Source: DATKQJ01 sp035534295 (GTDB lineage Bacteria; Chloroflexota; Dormibacteria; Dormibacterales; Dormibacteraceae). From it: 64,000 nucleotides of DNA. Positions 42,761 to 51,352 of this stretch are shown piece by piece (the first letter of the stretch is position 1; the number at the start of each line of letters is the position of its first letter). The notes beneath the pieces were generated by a model. The model saw nothing but the letters and a program-made list of their open reading frames with translations, made no database searches and was not told the origin of the DNA. Location of the stretch: the NCBI GenBank assembly GCA_035534295.1, contig DATLSE010000009.1, forward strand, positions 1-64,000. The letters run 5' to 3'. The position numbers were made by a program, and so were the translations under genes.

Positions 42761-43726
42761 TTGATCTCCAACCCGGATGCCGCAGAATGGGATGCTTTGC
42801 TCGCGGCCCGCGGCCATCCTCCCTCTCTGCTTCAGTCCTGGGGCTATGGGCAGGTGCAGCAGGACGAGGGGTGGCGCGTGCAGCGCGTGGACCTGGGATC
42901 GATGGCGGCCTCCGTCCTCCTACGCGGTCCCGGCCCCCATCCCTGGGGCTACGTACCCCGCGGCCCGGTGCCGGCGAGCCGTGAGGCGCTGAGCGCCCTG
43001 GTCGAATGGGCTCGCGACCGCCATCTGAGCGGAATCAGCGTCGAGCCCGAGGCTGGAGAGGAGCTGATTCCAACCTTGCAGGGATTGGGATTTGGCCCCG
43101 CCGCTGAACTCCATCCCCGCACCACGCTCCTGGTGCCTCTGGCGGAGGAGGATGCGATGCTCTCCCAGCTCAAGCCCAAGCATCGCTACAACCTGCGCCT
43201 GGCGCTGCGAAAAGGCGTCGAGGTCGAGGCCGGTGACGATGCGCACGAGCTCCACCGTCAGTCGGTCCAGACCGGCGTCCGGCAGGGCATCAGCGTACCC
43301 GCGCTGGCCGCCTACCAGCGCCGGCTGCGCTGGCTCGCCTGGTGCCGGATCTACGTCGCGCGTTTTGAAGGAGAAGCTCTGGGCGCGATCATGGTGGCGC
43401 GGTTTGCCGGTCGTGCCTACTACCTGTTCGGCGGTTCCAGCGTGAGCCGCCGTGAGCTCATGCCCAGCTACGCCCTGCAGTGGAGGGCGATGCTGGATGC
43501 CCGCGCCGCCGGATGCGTGGACTACGACCTCTGGGGCTCGCCCCCAGGTCCCGACCCCGACCATCGCTGGGCCGGGCTCTGGCAGTTCAAGTCCGGCTTC
43601 GGCGGCCAGCTCGTCAACTATTGCGGCGCCTGGGAGATGACCCTCGACGCTTCGGCGGCGCGGCTCTTGCGCACCGTTGAGCCCCTCTCGCGCCTGGCGG
43701 CCCGGCTCCGGAGGCGTATCGGCTGA
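42761..43726 (+). CDS. FemABX-type peptidyl/aminoacyltransferase
   Basis: A 321-residue GNAT-fold transferase that uses aminoacyl-tRNA to add bridge amino acids to lipid II stem peptides. Features: SLLQSWGYGQVQQDEGWRV at the N-terminus (the QSxxWG motif of FemX/FemA), LKPKHRYNLRLALRKGVEVE, GAIMVARFAGRAYYLFGGSS and the end WGSPPGPDPDHRWAGLWQFKSGFGG, typical of the family. The coiled-coil arm of FemA is absent, so it is nearer FemX. Start TTG at 42761. Together with the MurE at 45725 it points to branched, non-mDAP peptidoglycan cross-links. Confidence 0.85.
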   Translation: MISNPDAAEWDALLAARGHPPSLLQSWGYGQVQQDEGWRVQRVDLGSMAASVLLRGPGPHPWGYVPRGPVPASREALSALVEWARDRHLSGISVEPEAGEELIPTLQGLGFGPAAELHPRTTLLVPLAEEDAMLSQLKPKHRYNLRLALRKGVEVEAGDDAHELHRQSVQTGVRQGISVPALAAYQRRLRWLAWCRIYVARFEGEALGAIMVARFAGRAYYLFGGSSVSRRELMPSYALQWRAMLDARAAGCVDYDLWGSPPGPDPDHRWAGLWQFKSGFGGQLVNYCGAWEMTLDASAARLLRTVEPLSRLAARLRRRIG

Positions 43727-43789
43727 CCCGGCCCCCCATGTAAAGAAGTAATAACCAAATTAAGGTCTGCCCCATAAGATCGAGAACTG

Positions 43790-44536
43790 ATGAAGACGGC
43801 CGCTGATCTGATCGAACCGGCGGTTCGACGACTGCTCATCGTCGACGGCGACCCCGGGACCCGCCGCGAGCTCCGCCGCGCCTGCGAGCAGCAGGCCTTT
43901 CAGGTGGTTGAAGCCGAGAGCAGTCAGCTCGGCCTGCTCCGGTTCGAGGAGTCGTCGCCGTCGCTGGTGCTGCTGGACTCCAGACTGCCCGACGGCTCCG
44001 GACTCGATCTCTGCCGAGAGCTGCGCCGGCTCGACGCCGACATCCCGATCCTGATCATGGGCACCAGCGCGGACGAGATCGACGTCGTGGTCGCGCTCGA
44101 GGTCGGCGCCGACGACTATGTGACCAAGCCCGTCCGGCTGCGGGAGCTCCTGGCCCGGATGGCGGCACACCTGCGCAAGAGCCGCTCCAACCGCGGCCTG
44201 CAGCAGCGCGGCCGGCTCGAGTTCAAGCAGCTGCGCTTGGATCTCAACGAGCGCAGAGTCCAGCGCCGCGCCGAGGCGAGCGAACCCTGGGAAGATCTGG
44301 AGCTGACCCACACCGAATTCGACCTGCTCGCCTACCTGGCCGTCAACGCGGGCCGGGTGCTGAGCCGCGAACGCATCCTGAACACGATCTGGGGCTACGA
44401 CTATCCGATCGAGACCCGGGTCATCGACGTCCACGTGCGCAACCTGCGCAAGAAGATCGAACCCGAGCCCTCAAGCCCGGTGCTCGTCCTTGCCGTGCCG
44501 GGGATCGGGTACCGCTTCACCAACTCCCAGGACTGA
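43790..44536 (+). CDS. OmpR-type response regulator, orphan
   Basis: A 248-residue regulator. The receiver has VDGDPGT (acidic pair Asp-Gly-Asp), the phosphoacceptor in LLDSRLPDGSG, the hydroxyl residue in GTSADE and Lys in VTKPVRL. The winged helix has LELTHTEFDLLAYLAVNAGRVLSRE and IDVHVRNLRKKIE, ending with the wing VPGIGYRF. It has ATG 43790 preceded by an AT-rich leader of about 60 bases. No kinase gene adjoins it. The gene overlaps the convergent folP-folK gene by 20 bases. Its targets may be cell-envelope genes, but this is unproven. Confidence 0.9.
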   Translation: MKTAADLIEPAVRRLLIVDGDPGTRRELRRACEQQAFQVVEAESSQLGLLRFEESSPSLVLLDSRLPDGSGLDLCRELRRLDADIPILIMGTSADEIDVVVALEVGADDYVTKPVRLRELLARMAAHLRKSRSNRGLQQRGRLEFKQLRLDLNERRVQRRAEASEPWEDLELTHTEFDLLAYLAVNAGRVLSRERILNTIWGYDYPIETRVIDVHVRNLRKKIEPEPSSPVLVLAVPGIGYRFTNSQD

Positions 44537-45701
44537 TCCCGAGCTCGGCCAGCGGCTCGAGCCAGAAGGCGCGCTCGAGGATCTGGGGGTGGGGAACCAC
44601 CAGGTCCGGCTCCTCGATCCTCTGTTCTGAGAACAGCAGTATGTCGACGTCGATCTCGCGCGGACCCCAGCGGATGGAGGCAGTCCGTCCGATCTGCGAC
44701 TCCACCGACTTGGCGGCGTGCAGGAGCTCGCGCGCGCTACCGGGCCAGCTCACCTCCAGGACCTGGTTTAAAAAGCGCGGCTGATCCACCATCCCCCAGG
44801 GTTCGGTCTCGATCACCGCACTGGTCCGCAGCAGCCGGGCGCCCTCGGCCTGGAGCAGCGCCCGCGCCTGCTCCAGCCGCCCTGCCCGGTCGCCCAGATT
44901 GGAGCCCAGGGCCAGATGAGCCACGACCGGGGTTACAGGGCGCATCGCCTGGGCCACGTCCACCACCCCGCGCATCTGGGCCACGTCGTGGACTCGGACC
45001 CAGCTCGCCCCGGCCAGAACGGAGGCGCTGACCGCGGCGGCCGTGCCCCAGACCCGTTCCGGCATCTCCTGGCCGAACAGGCGGTGCAGGAAGCTCTTGC
45101 GTGAAACTCCCACCAGGATCTCGCAGCCGAGCGCCTGAAGATCCTCCAGTCGGCGCAGCACCCAGACGTTCTGGGCCGCGGTCTTGCCGAATCCGATGCC
45201 TGGATCCACGATGACGTCGGAGCGTTCCAGGCCGGCGTCGAGAGCCACCTGGAGCGAGCGCTCGAGGCCCTCGCGGACGGCGTCGACGACGTCGCCGGGA
45301 TAGCTGTGCCCGATCTGGTTGTGCATCACGACCAGGCGCAGGTGGTGACGCGCCGCGAGGGCGGCGAGGGCCGGCTCACGGGTCAGGCCCCAGACGTCGT
45401 TCACAATCCGTGCCCCGCTCGCCACCGCCGCCTCGGCCACGGCCAGCTTGCTGGTGTCGATCGAGACCAGCGCACCCTCCGACGCCAGCGCCCTGACCAC
45501 CGGCAGCACCCGCCGCATCTCCTCGGCAGCCTCGACCGGGGTGTATCCGGGCCGGGTCGACTCCCCCCCGACGTCGATCGCATCCGCCCCCGAGGCCAGC
45601 ATCTGCCGGCCCCGGGCGATGGCGGCGTCGGCGCTCAAACCGTCGCCGCTGAATGAATCCGGGGTCACGTTGACGATGCCCATGACCCGAACCGCTGGCA
45701 T
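44517..45701 (-). CDS. folP: Bifunctional dihydropteroate synthase / HPPK (folP-folK fusion)
   Basis: A 394-residue protein. Residues about 1-240 are dihydropteroate synthase: MGIVNVTPDSFSGDG, GADAIDVGGESTRPGY, DTSKLAVAE, RIVNDVWG, VVMHN, DPGIGFGKT and GVSRKSFL. After a linker, residues about 245-394 are hydroxymethylpterin pyrophosphokinase: ALGSNLGDR, VIETEPWGMVDQPRFLNQVLEV, IGRTASIRWGPREIDVDILLF and PDLVVPHPQILERAFWLEPLAEL. Together they make two of the late folate steps. The ATG at 45701 is chosen because the upstream open frame reads low-complexity Arg/Pro. FolB is missing between them. Confidence 0.93.
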   Translation of the reverse strand: MPAVRVMGIVNVTPDSFSGDGLSADAAIARGRQMLASGADAIDVGGESTRPGYTPVEAAEEMRRVLPVVRALASEGALVSIDTSKLAVAEAAVASGARIVNDVWGLTREPALAALAARHHLRLVVMHNQIGHSYPGDVVDAVREGLERSLQVALDAGLERSDVIVDPGIGFGKTAAQNVWVLRRLEDLQALGCEILVGVSRKSFLHRLFGQEMPERVWGTAAAVSASVLAGASWVRVHDVAQMRGVVDVAQAMRPVTPVVAHLALGSNLGDRAGRLEQARALLQAEGARLLRTSAVIETEPWGMVDQPRFLNQVLEVSWPGSARELLHAAKSVESQIGRTASIRWGPREIDVDILLFSEQRIEEPDLVVPHPQILERAFWLEPLAELGISPGSW

Positions 45702-45724
45702 GGCCCCAAGTATGCTCAGTCTGA

Positions 45725-47215
45725 ATGCGGCTCTCAGACCTGGCTCGAGGGGTCCCGGGGGCGGCTGTGCTCGAGGGGGCGGACTACGACGTCCGCCGCG
45801 TGCACCAGGACTCCCGGCAGGCGCAGGCCGGGGATCTCTTCGTGGCGGTACCGGGCGGCACCGTCGATGGCCACGACTTCGCCCCCGCCGCGGCCGCGCG
45901 CGGCGCCGCGGTCGCCGTCGAGCGCGAGATAGCGCTGCCACCGGGGACCGCGGTCGTCCGCGTCCGCGACGGCCGCTGGGACCTGGGTCAACTATCCGCC
46001 GAGCACCTCGGCCGTCCCGCCCGCGCCCTCCTCATGGCCGGGGTCACCGGCACCGACGGCAAGACCACCACCACCCACATGGCGACCCACGTGCTTCAGA
46101 GCGCGGGTATGGACGCGGGCGGCCTCAGCACGGTGATGTTTGACGACGGTAGGTCCCGGTCTGCCAACTCCAGCGGACTCAGCACCGCCGGCGCCCCCCA
46201 GGTTCAGGAATTTCTGGCCCGCCTGCGCGATGGCGGAGTCCGTGCCGCCGTGATCGAGACCACCTCACATGCCCTGGTCCAGGGCCGGGTGGCGGCGTGC
46301 GAGTTCGACGTGGGCGCGGTCACCAACGTGGGAGTTGATCACCTTGACTTCCATCGAACCTGGGCCGCCTACGCCGCCGCCAAGGCCAGCCTGGTCGAGC
46401 TCACCGCCGCGGCTTGGCCCAAGGGCGTCCCCAAGACCGCGGTCTTAAACCGCGACGACGCCGGCTTCGAGATCCTCTCCCGGGTTCCGATCGAGCGCCG
46501 CTGGACCTACTCCCTCCGCGACTCCAAGGCCAGCTTCGCGGTCGAGGACCTGGTCGAATTCGAGTCCGGCTCGCGGTTTTCGCTCCTGAGTCCGGCCGGT
46601 CGGGTGGAGATCGAGATCGGGATTCCGGCCCGCTACAACGTCCAGAACGCGATCTGCGCGGCCGCAGTCTGCCTGGCCCTGGGCCTGGAGCTGGACGCCA
46701 TCGCCGCCGGCCTGAACTCTTTTACCGGCGTGGCGGGACGGCTCGACGCCATCCAGCTGGGGCAGCCGTTCCGGGTCGTCATCGACTTCGCCCATTCCTC
46801 CGGCTCCCTGGCGGCGACCCTGGCCGAACTGCGCCGATTCACCCCCGGACGGGTGCTGCTGGTCTTTGGCGCCACCGGGCGCGCCGATCACGACCGAGCG
46901 GGCATGGGCCGTGCCGCCGGGCAGGGATCGGACTTCTTCTTCATCACCACCGACGACCCGGTCGACCAGGATCCGCTCGAGATCGCGCGCGAGGTGGAAT
47001 CCGGCATCGAGGCTCGGCAGCCGGGGCGCGACTACGCCATCGTGCTCGACCGCGGGCAGGCGATCCAGCGTGCCCTGGAACTGGCCCAGCCCGGTGACAC
47101 CGTGCTTCTGGCCGGCAAGGGACACGAGGCAACGATGAACTTTGGTCTCCGCCATGAGCCCTGGGACGAGCGGGCGGAGGTGGAGGCTCGGCTGCGCGCG
47201 CTCGGCTATCGCTGA
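45725..47215 (+). CDS. murE: UDP-N-acetylmuramyl-tripeptide synthetase
   Basis: A 496-residue Mur ligase adding the third residue to UDP-MurNAc-L-Ala-D-Glu. N-domain QDSRQAQAGDLFVAVPG, then GVTGTDGKTTTTHMATHVL (ATP loop), SNSSGLSTAGAPQVQ, EVSSH-like IETTSHALVQGR, and the C-domain VIDFAHSSGSL and VLLVFGATGRADHDRAGMG. The diaminopimelate-recognition motif DNPR of mDAP ligases reads DDPV in TTDDPVDQDP. So the added amino acid may be lysine or ornithine. It diverges from the folP-folK gene with 23 bases between starts and converges on the ThiS fusion gene. Confidence 0.93.
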   Translation: MRLSDLARGVPGAAVLEGADYDVRRVHQDSRQAQAGDLFVAVPGGTVDGHDFAPAAAARGAAVAVEREIALPPGTAVVRVRDGRWDLGQLSAEHLGRPARALLMAGVTGTDGKTTTTHMATHVLQSAGMDAGGLSTVMFDDGRSRSANSSGLSTAGAPQVQEFLARLRDGGVRAAVIETTSHALVQGRVAACEFDVGAVTNVGVDHLDFHRTWAAYAAAKASLVELTAAAWPKGVPKTAVLNRDDAGFEILSRVPIERRWTYSLRDSKASFAVEDLVEFESGSRFSLLSPAGRVEIEIGIPARYNVQNAICAAAVCLALGLELDAIAAGLNSFTGVAGRLDAIQLGQPFRVVIDFAHSSGSLAATLAELRRFTPGRVLLVFGATGRADHDRAGMGRAAGQGSDFFFITTDDPVDQDPLEIAREVESGIEARQPGRDYAIVLDRGQAIQRALELAQPGDTVLLAGKGHEATMNFGLRHEPWDERAEVEARLRALGYR

Positions 47216-47223
47216 CCGCGGAG

Positions 47224-49113
47224 TCAGAGTTCGGCCCAGACCTCCTCTGGCAACCAGAACCAACGCAGGTGCTCAAAATCGGCGCTGAGTGGGGTCGGCG
47301 GTGGCTCCGGGGCGGGCCGGCGTAGGATCTCGCCGGCCCGCCCCAGGTATCCCTGGAGGGCGGACTCGGGCGCCCGGTGGCGATGGGCGAGCGAGCCCGC
47401 GACGGTCCCGTCGTAGGTGATGTCGCTGAGGCTCAGGGGTGGCTCGGGCGGACCACCGCGGTGGTGCCACATCCCGCTGGCGGGATCAAACCGGTATTCG
47501 GGAAGCAGCCGCCAGCCGTCCTCGGCCACCAGTTCGACCGCGCGGAGCAGGAACTCGAAGACCGGTTCGGATTCGAAGTAGTTGAAGTTGACCCTGACCC
47601 ACCCGGGCTTGATGCCCTCGCAGCCGTGCCCGATCTCGCGCTCGAATTCGAGCGAGCGATCGAGGTCGATGCCGAGCAGGCGGTGGCCGTAGGGACCGGC
47701 GCAGGAGCACCCGCCCCGGGCCTGGATGCCAAAAAGGTCGTTGAGCAACGCGACCACGAAGTTGTGGTGCAGGAACCGTCCCCGATGGCGAACGACGAAG
47801 GAGACGATCGAGAGCCGGTCGAGTTTGGGGTTGCCCAGGATCTCCAGGTTCGGGTGCGCCCCCCAGCGGTCCAGGGCGCGCCGGATGAACCCCTCCTCCA
47901 ACTCGCGGATGCGCTCGCATCCCACCTGCTCCTTGAGCTGGAAGACGAGGCCGGCGCGGATCGACTCCACGATCGCCGGCGTGCCCCCCTCCTCTCGCTG
48001 CTCGGGATCGGTCAGGTAGACGTGCTGGCTCGGATTGACATACGCCACCGTCCCCCCGCCGGGGGCGCCGGGTACCCGGTTGTGGAAAAGCTCCCGGCGC
48101 GCGGCCAGCACGCCCGGGGTGCCCGGACCACCGACGAACTTGTGCGGGGATATGAATACGGCGTCCAGGTAGGGCTGCTCGGGACCTCCCTGGGCCGAGC
48201 CCATCCGGATCTCGGAGTGGGGCGCCGCGGCGGCGAAGTCCCAGAAGGAGAGCGCCCCGTGGCGGTGGAGCAGGACCGACAGCGCCCGCCAGTCGCTGAT
48301 GATGCCGGTCACGTTGGACGCAGCCGAGAAGCTGCCTATGCGCAGCGGGCGCTCGCGGTGGCGGATCAGCTCCTGCTCCAGACGCTCCCGATCGACGTGG
48401 CCGTCGGCGTCCTCGGGGATGACCACGACCTCGGCGATCGACTCGCGCCAGGGGAGCTCGTTGGAATGATGCTCGAAGGGGCCGATGAACACCACCGGCC
48501 GCTGCTCGCGGGGGATGTGGCTGGAGAGCCCGTAGCGCTGGTCGAGCTCAAAGCCCAGGCGCAGGTTCAAGACCTCCACCAGGCGGTTGATGGCGGCGGT
48601 CGAACCCGAGCCGCAGAAGATGATGGCGTGCTCGGCCGTCGCCCCCAGCGAGTCCCGGATGATCTGCCGGGCCTGCTCGCGAAAACGCGTGGTCTGACGC
48701 CCGGTGCCCGAGGCCTCGGTGTGGGTGTTGGCGTAGAGCGGCAGCACCGCCTCGCGCACGAAGTCCTCGATGAACCCGAGCGCCCGACCCGACGCGGTGT
48801 AGTCGGCGTAGGTCACGCGCCGAGCCCCGTAGGGGCCCAGCACCGCCTCGTCGAGGCCGATCACCGAGGCCCGGATGGTCGAGATCAGGTCCCCTCCCGG
48901 CTCCTCCGTCGCCCCGCCCCCGACCATCCGGACGATCTCCAGGACCGATCCGTCCGAGATCAGGGTGGACGAAAACTCCTCCCGGGCCAGGATCCGCCCG
49001 TCGAGCTCGATCGCCACGCTACGCGCATCGACGCCCAGGCTCTGGAGGTGATCGAGGACTGGGACCGGTCGCTCCAGTTCCAGCTCGCGGCCGTTGATGC
49101 GGACCCTGATCAC
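47224..49113 (-). CDS. ThiS sulfur-carrier domain fused to a class V aminotransferase (cysteine desulfurase-like)
   Basis: A 629-residue protein. Residues 1-67 are a ThiS/MoaD-type beta-grasp domain: MIRVRINGRELELERP, SVAIELDGRILAREEF, LISDGSVLEIVRMVGGG. In ThiS the chain ends right after the GG; here the GGG (65-67) is followed by about 560 residues. The rest is a fold-type I PLP enzyme of the SufS/class V group with FCGSGSTAAINR, HHSNELPW, DFAAAAPH and Lys325 in FISPHKFVGG; a cysteine loop ARGGCSCAGPYGH lies near residue 445. The GTG start at 49113 overlaps the thiE stop by four bases. It shares an operon with thiG and thiE. Confidence 0.85.
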   Translation of the reverse strand: MIRVRINGRELELERPVPVLDHLQSLGVDARSVAIELDGRILAREEFSSTLISDGSVLEIVRMVGGGATEEPGGDLISTIRASVIGLDEAVLGPYGARRVTYADYTASGRALGFIEDFVREAVLPLYANTHTEASGTGRQTTRFREQARQIIRDSLGATAEHAIIFCGSGSTAAINRLVEVLNLRLGFELDQRYGLSSHIPREQRPVVFIGPFEHHSNELPWRESIAEVVVIPEDADGHVDRERLEQELIRHRERPLRIGSFSAASNVTGIISDWRALSVLLHRHGALSFWDFAAAAPHSEIRMGSAQGGPEQPYLDAVFISPHKFVGGPGTPGVLAARRELFHNRVPGAPGGGTVAYVNPSQHVYLTDPEQREEGGTPAIVESIRAGLVFQLKEQVGCERIRELEEGFIRRALDRWGAHPNLEILGNPKLDRLSIVSFVVRHRGRFLHHNFVVALLNDLFGIQARGGCSCAGPYGHRLLGIDLDRSLEFEREIGHGCEGIKPGWVRVNFNYFESEPVFEFLLRAVELVAEDGWRLLPEYRFDPASGMWHHRGGPPEPPLSLSDITYDGTVAGSLAHRHRAPESALQGYLGRAGEILRRPAPEPPPTPLSADFEHLRWFWLPEEVWAEL

Positions 49114-49619
49114 GGTTCGAAGTAACCGATGGCGGCGAAGCCGGCGGCTCCCAGCTCCAGGCAGTGGGCGAGGTCGCTCTCGCCCAGACCGCCGATCGCG
49201 ATCACCGGGATCGACAGAGCGGCCGCAACCTCGCCCAGCCGGTCCCAACCCTGGGGCGCCTGCTCAGGGTGGGATGTGGTCGGCCGCACCGGTCCGAAGA
49301 TGACGTAGTCACACCCCTCCCCCTGGGCGCGCAGCGCGGAGTCGATGGAGTGCACCGAACGACCCACCACACCGGAGGCCAGGATCCGCCGGGCTGCTGA
49401 GACGGGCAGGCCCGACTCGGGCAGGTTCACCCCGGCGGCGCCCACCGCGGCCGCCACGTCGATGCGATCCGAGACGATGAGGGGGAGACGGACCCGGCTG
49501 CGCACCCGCTGCGCCTCGGTTTCCAGATCGCGAGCGCTGCTCCCAGGCATCCGGAGCTGGATCGCACTCGCCCGGCCGGCCGCCGCCTCAGCTCGCTCGG
49601 CGCTGGAGACGATCGCCAT
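49110..49619 (-). CDS. ThiE/TenI-family protein, short at the N-terminus
   Basis: A 169-residue TIM-barrel protein related to thiamine phosphate synthase and the thiazole tautomerase TenI. Visible motifs: IVSDRIDVAAAVGAAGVNLPESGLP (the VHLGQxDLP loop), VGRSVHSIDSA (GxSxHS), CDYVIFGPVRPTTSHPEQAPQG and the PVIAIGGL end. ThiE is about 210 residues and starts with a strand xLITDR; an equivalent AQLTDGRDLAAFL appears in frame just upstream of the ATG at 49619, inside the thiG end, but with no start codon. So either the first strand is dispensable or a non-standard start is used. TenI is favoured by the thiG neighbour. Confidence 0.75.
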   Translation of the reverse strand: MAIVSSAERAEAAAGRASAIQLRMPGSSARDLETEAQRVRSRVRLPLIVSDRIDVAAAVGAAGVNLPESGLPVSAARRILASGVVGRSVHSIDSALRAQGEGCDYVIFGPVRPTTSHPEQAPQGWDRLGEVAAALSIPVIAIGGLGESDLAHCLELGAAGFAAIGYFEP

Positions 49620-49636
49620 CCGGATCGGTAGTTGGG

Positions 49637-50431
49637 TCAGGAACGCGGCGAGATCCCGGCCGTCGGTGAGCTGGGCGCGGCCTCAGAACGCGCGATGCGG
49701 CCGGCCAAAAAGCTCTTACGCCCCGCCTCGACGCCGAGCGCTATGGCCTCCGCCATGAGCGCCGGTCGGCCGGCCAGGGCAACGGCGCTGTTGACCAGAA
49801 CCGCGTCCGCGCCCAGCTCCATGGCCAGAGCGGCGTCCGAGGCACTTCCGATTCCGGCGTCCACCACCACCGGCACCCCGGCGGCAGCGATGATGAGCTC
49901 GATCTGGCGCAGGGTGACCAGACCCTGACCCGAACCGATGGGCGAACCCAGCGGCATCACGGTGGCGCATCCGACCGCCTCCAGGCGCTGGGCCAGAACC
50001 GGGTCGGCGTTGATGTAGGGCAGCACCGTAAAGCCCTCCCGCACCAGCTCTTCGGCCGCCGCCAGGGTCTCGATCGGATCAGGCAACAGGTGGCGCGGAT
50101 CAGGGATGACCTCGAGCTTGATCCAGTCCGACAGGCCCATGGAGCGCGCCAGGTGGGCGACCCGGATGGCCTCCTGGGCGGTGGCGCATCCCGCCGTGTT
50201 GGGCAGGATCCGATGCCGGCTCCAATCGATCACGTCGAGGATGGTCTTGCGCCCGGGGTCGTCCAGGTCCAGTCGGCGCAGGGCCACCGTCACCACCTCG
50301 CTCCCGGACGCCTCCAGTGCGTCCAGCATCTCCTGGTCACTCGAATATTTCCCGGTGCCCAAGAAGAGACGCGAGCGGAGGGTGATGCCCGCCACCACCA
50401 GAGGGTCTGACGCCGCCACGCTGGTCGCCAC
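49637..50431 (-). CDS. thiG: Thiazole synthase ThiG
   Basis: A 264-residue TIM-barrel enzyme that makes the thiazole phosphate of thiamine from deoxyxylulose-5-phosphate, dehydroglycine and sulfur carried on ThiS-thiocarboxylate. Motifs: ITLRSRLFLGTGKYSS, VTVALRRLDL, ILPNTAGCATAQEAI, WIKLEVIPD with the Schiff-base Lys, VLPYINADPVLAQRL, VMPLGSPIGSGQG and the VVVDAGIGSASDAA end. GTG at 50431. A dehydroglycine supplier (ThiO or ThiH) and a ThiF adenylase are not in the window; ThiS is present only as the fusion protein. Confidence 0.95.
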   Translation of the reverse strand: MATSVAASDPLVVAGITLRSRLFLGTGKYSSDQEMLDALEASGSEVVTVALRRLDLDDPGRKTILDVIDWSRHRILPNTAGCATAQEAIRVAHLARSMGLSDWIKLEVIPDPRHLLPDPIETLAAAEELVREGFTVLPYINADPVLAQRLEAVGCATVMPLGSPIGSGQGLVTLRQIELIIAAAGVPVVVDAGIGSASDAALAMELGADAVLVNSAVALAGRPALMAEAIALGVEAGRKSFLAGRIARSEAAPSSPTAGISPRS

Positions 50432-50504
50432 GAATACAAAGTCTAGGTTTGTTTCAGCGCCGGTGACCAGCGGTCAGGAGCTGTCCTTGGAGCGGCGCTC
50501 GAGA

Positions 50505-51122
50505 TCAGCCCAGAGGGCGCCTGGAGGCCAGCCCGGCGCGGCGCGGGAAGCGCTGCGGCGTCGGCTCGAGCTTTCGCACCTGGAGTACGGTGCCGCGCCC
50601 ACGGGCCGCACTGGGGGCGTCGAGCAGCTGCGCCGGCGCGCCCCCGAGCAGGCGGCTGGTCGTCTCCTCCAGCATCTGACCCGAGCCCATGAGAAGGGCG
50701 CGCCCACCGATCCGGACCAGCGGAAGGCAGAGCTCGGCCGCCCCCGATGGCGGGGCGAGGGCGCGGCAGCACGCGATCTCGAACGACTCTCTCCGGGGAC
50801 CGCGCGCGAGCGTCTCGGCTCTCTCGCAGACCACCTCGACGTCGTCCAGACCCAGCTCGGCCAGGGCGAAGACGAGGAAGGACGCCTTGGTCTGGTCCGA
50901 CTCAAGCAGCGTCACCCGTAAATCGGGTTGCGCGATCCGGAGCGGGATTCCCGGCATCCCGCCGCCAGTGCCGACGTCGATCAGGCTCGACCCTGACTCC
51001 AGAAAGGGGAGCAGCACCAAACTGTCTTCGACCAGCCGCTGGGGACGCTCGCCGCTGCCGATGAGCCCGGGCCACGAGGCCAGCAGACGGCAGTAGTCGG
51101 CGAGTTTAGAATCTATCGCCAT
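50505..51122 (-). CDS. rsmG: 16S rRNA (guanine-527 N7) methyltransferase RsmG
   Basis: A 205-residue SAM-dependent methyltransferase. SAM motif LIDVGTGGGMPGIPLRIAQP, with LRVTLLESDQTKASFL and ACCRALAPP following. It methylates G527 of 16S rRNA near the streptomycin site. Usually found next to parAB and mnmEG at the origin; here it stands about 27 kb away. The ATG at 51122 shares two bases with the ATG of the divergent FmdB gene on the other strand, so the two coding regions overlap by their start codons. The ending is arginine-rich. Confidence 0.93.
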   Translation of the reverse strand: MAIDSKLADYCRLLASWPGLIGSGERPQRLVEDSLVLLPFLESGSSLIDVGTGGGMPGIPLRIAQPDLRVTLLESDQTKASFLVFALAELGLDDVEVVCERAETLARGPRRESFEIACCRALAPPSGAAELCLPLVRIGGRALLMGSGQMLEETTSRLLGGAPAQLLDAPSAARGRGTVLQVRKLEPTPQRFPRRAGLASRRPLG

Positions 51123-51342
51123 GCCGATCTATGAGTATCGCTGCCAGTCCTGCTCCAATCGTTTCGAGGTCCTGACCAGCTTTGAGGGCCGTGAGTCAAA
51201 GGGCGTCTGTCCCGTGTGCGCCTCGGCGCGGACCCAGGTCCAAGTCTCTAGGTTCGCCGCCAGCGGCTCCGCCGACGGTGCCCCCGAGTTCGGGGGCGGG
51301 GGCGGCTGCGCCTGCGGGGGCTCCTGCAGCTGCTCCAACTGA
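51121..51342 (+). CDS. FmdB-family zinc-ribbon protein
   Basis: A 73-residue protein. MPIYEYRCQSCSNRFEVL is the FmdB opening, and four cysteines, CQSC and CPVC, form the zinc ribbon in residues 8-33. The tail is Gly/Cys-rich (CACGGSCSCSN). FmdB-type proteins may regulate amidase or other genes but have no established role. The gene diverges from rsmG with overlapping ATG codons and lies 10 bases before lysA, so it may be co-transcribed with the latter. Confidence 0.85.
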   Translation: MPIYEYRCQSCSNRFEVLTSFEGRESKGVCPVCASARTQVQVSRFAASGSADGAPEFGGGGGCACGGSCSCSN

Positions 51343-51352
51343 ACCTCAGCTG

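Noticed and set aside
45702..45941. N-terminal extension of the folP-folK frame
   Set aside because: Low-complexity Arg/Pro sequence that overlaps the start of murE on the other strand; the DHPS fold begins at ATG 45701.
47377..49125. 582-residue plus-strand frame opposite the ThiS fusion
   Set aside because: Antisense shadow; the minus-strand frame has two recognisable domains.
50432..50504. TPP riboswitch before thiG
   Set aside because: The gap is only 73 bases and lacks the CUGAGA and ACCUG elements; only a small TGACC/GGTCA hairpin is visible.
51182..51352. Extension of the lysA frame
   Set aside because: It is the FmdB gene read in a different phase, Ala/Gly/Pro-rich without decarboxylase similarity.
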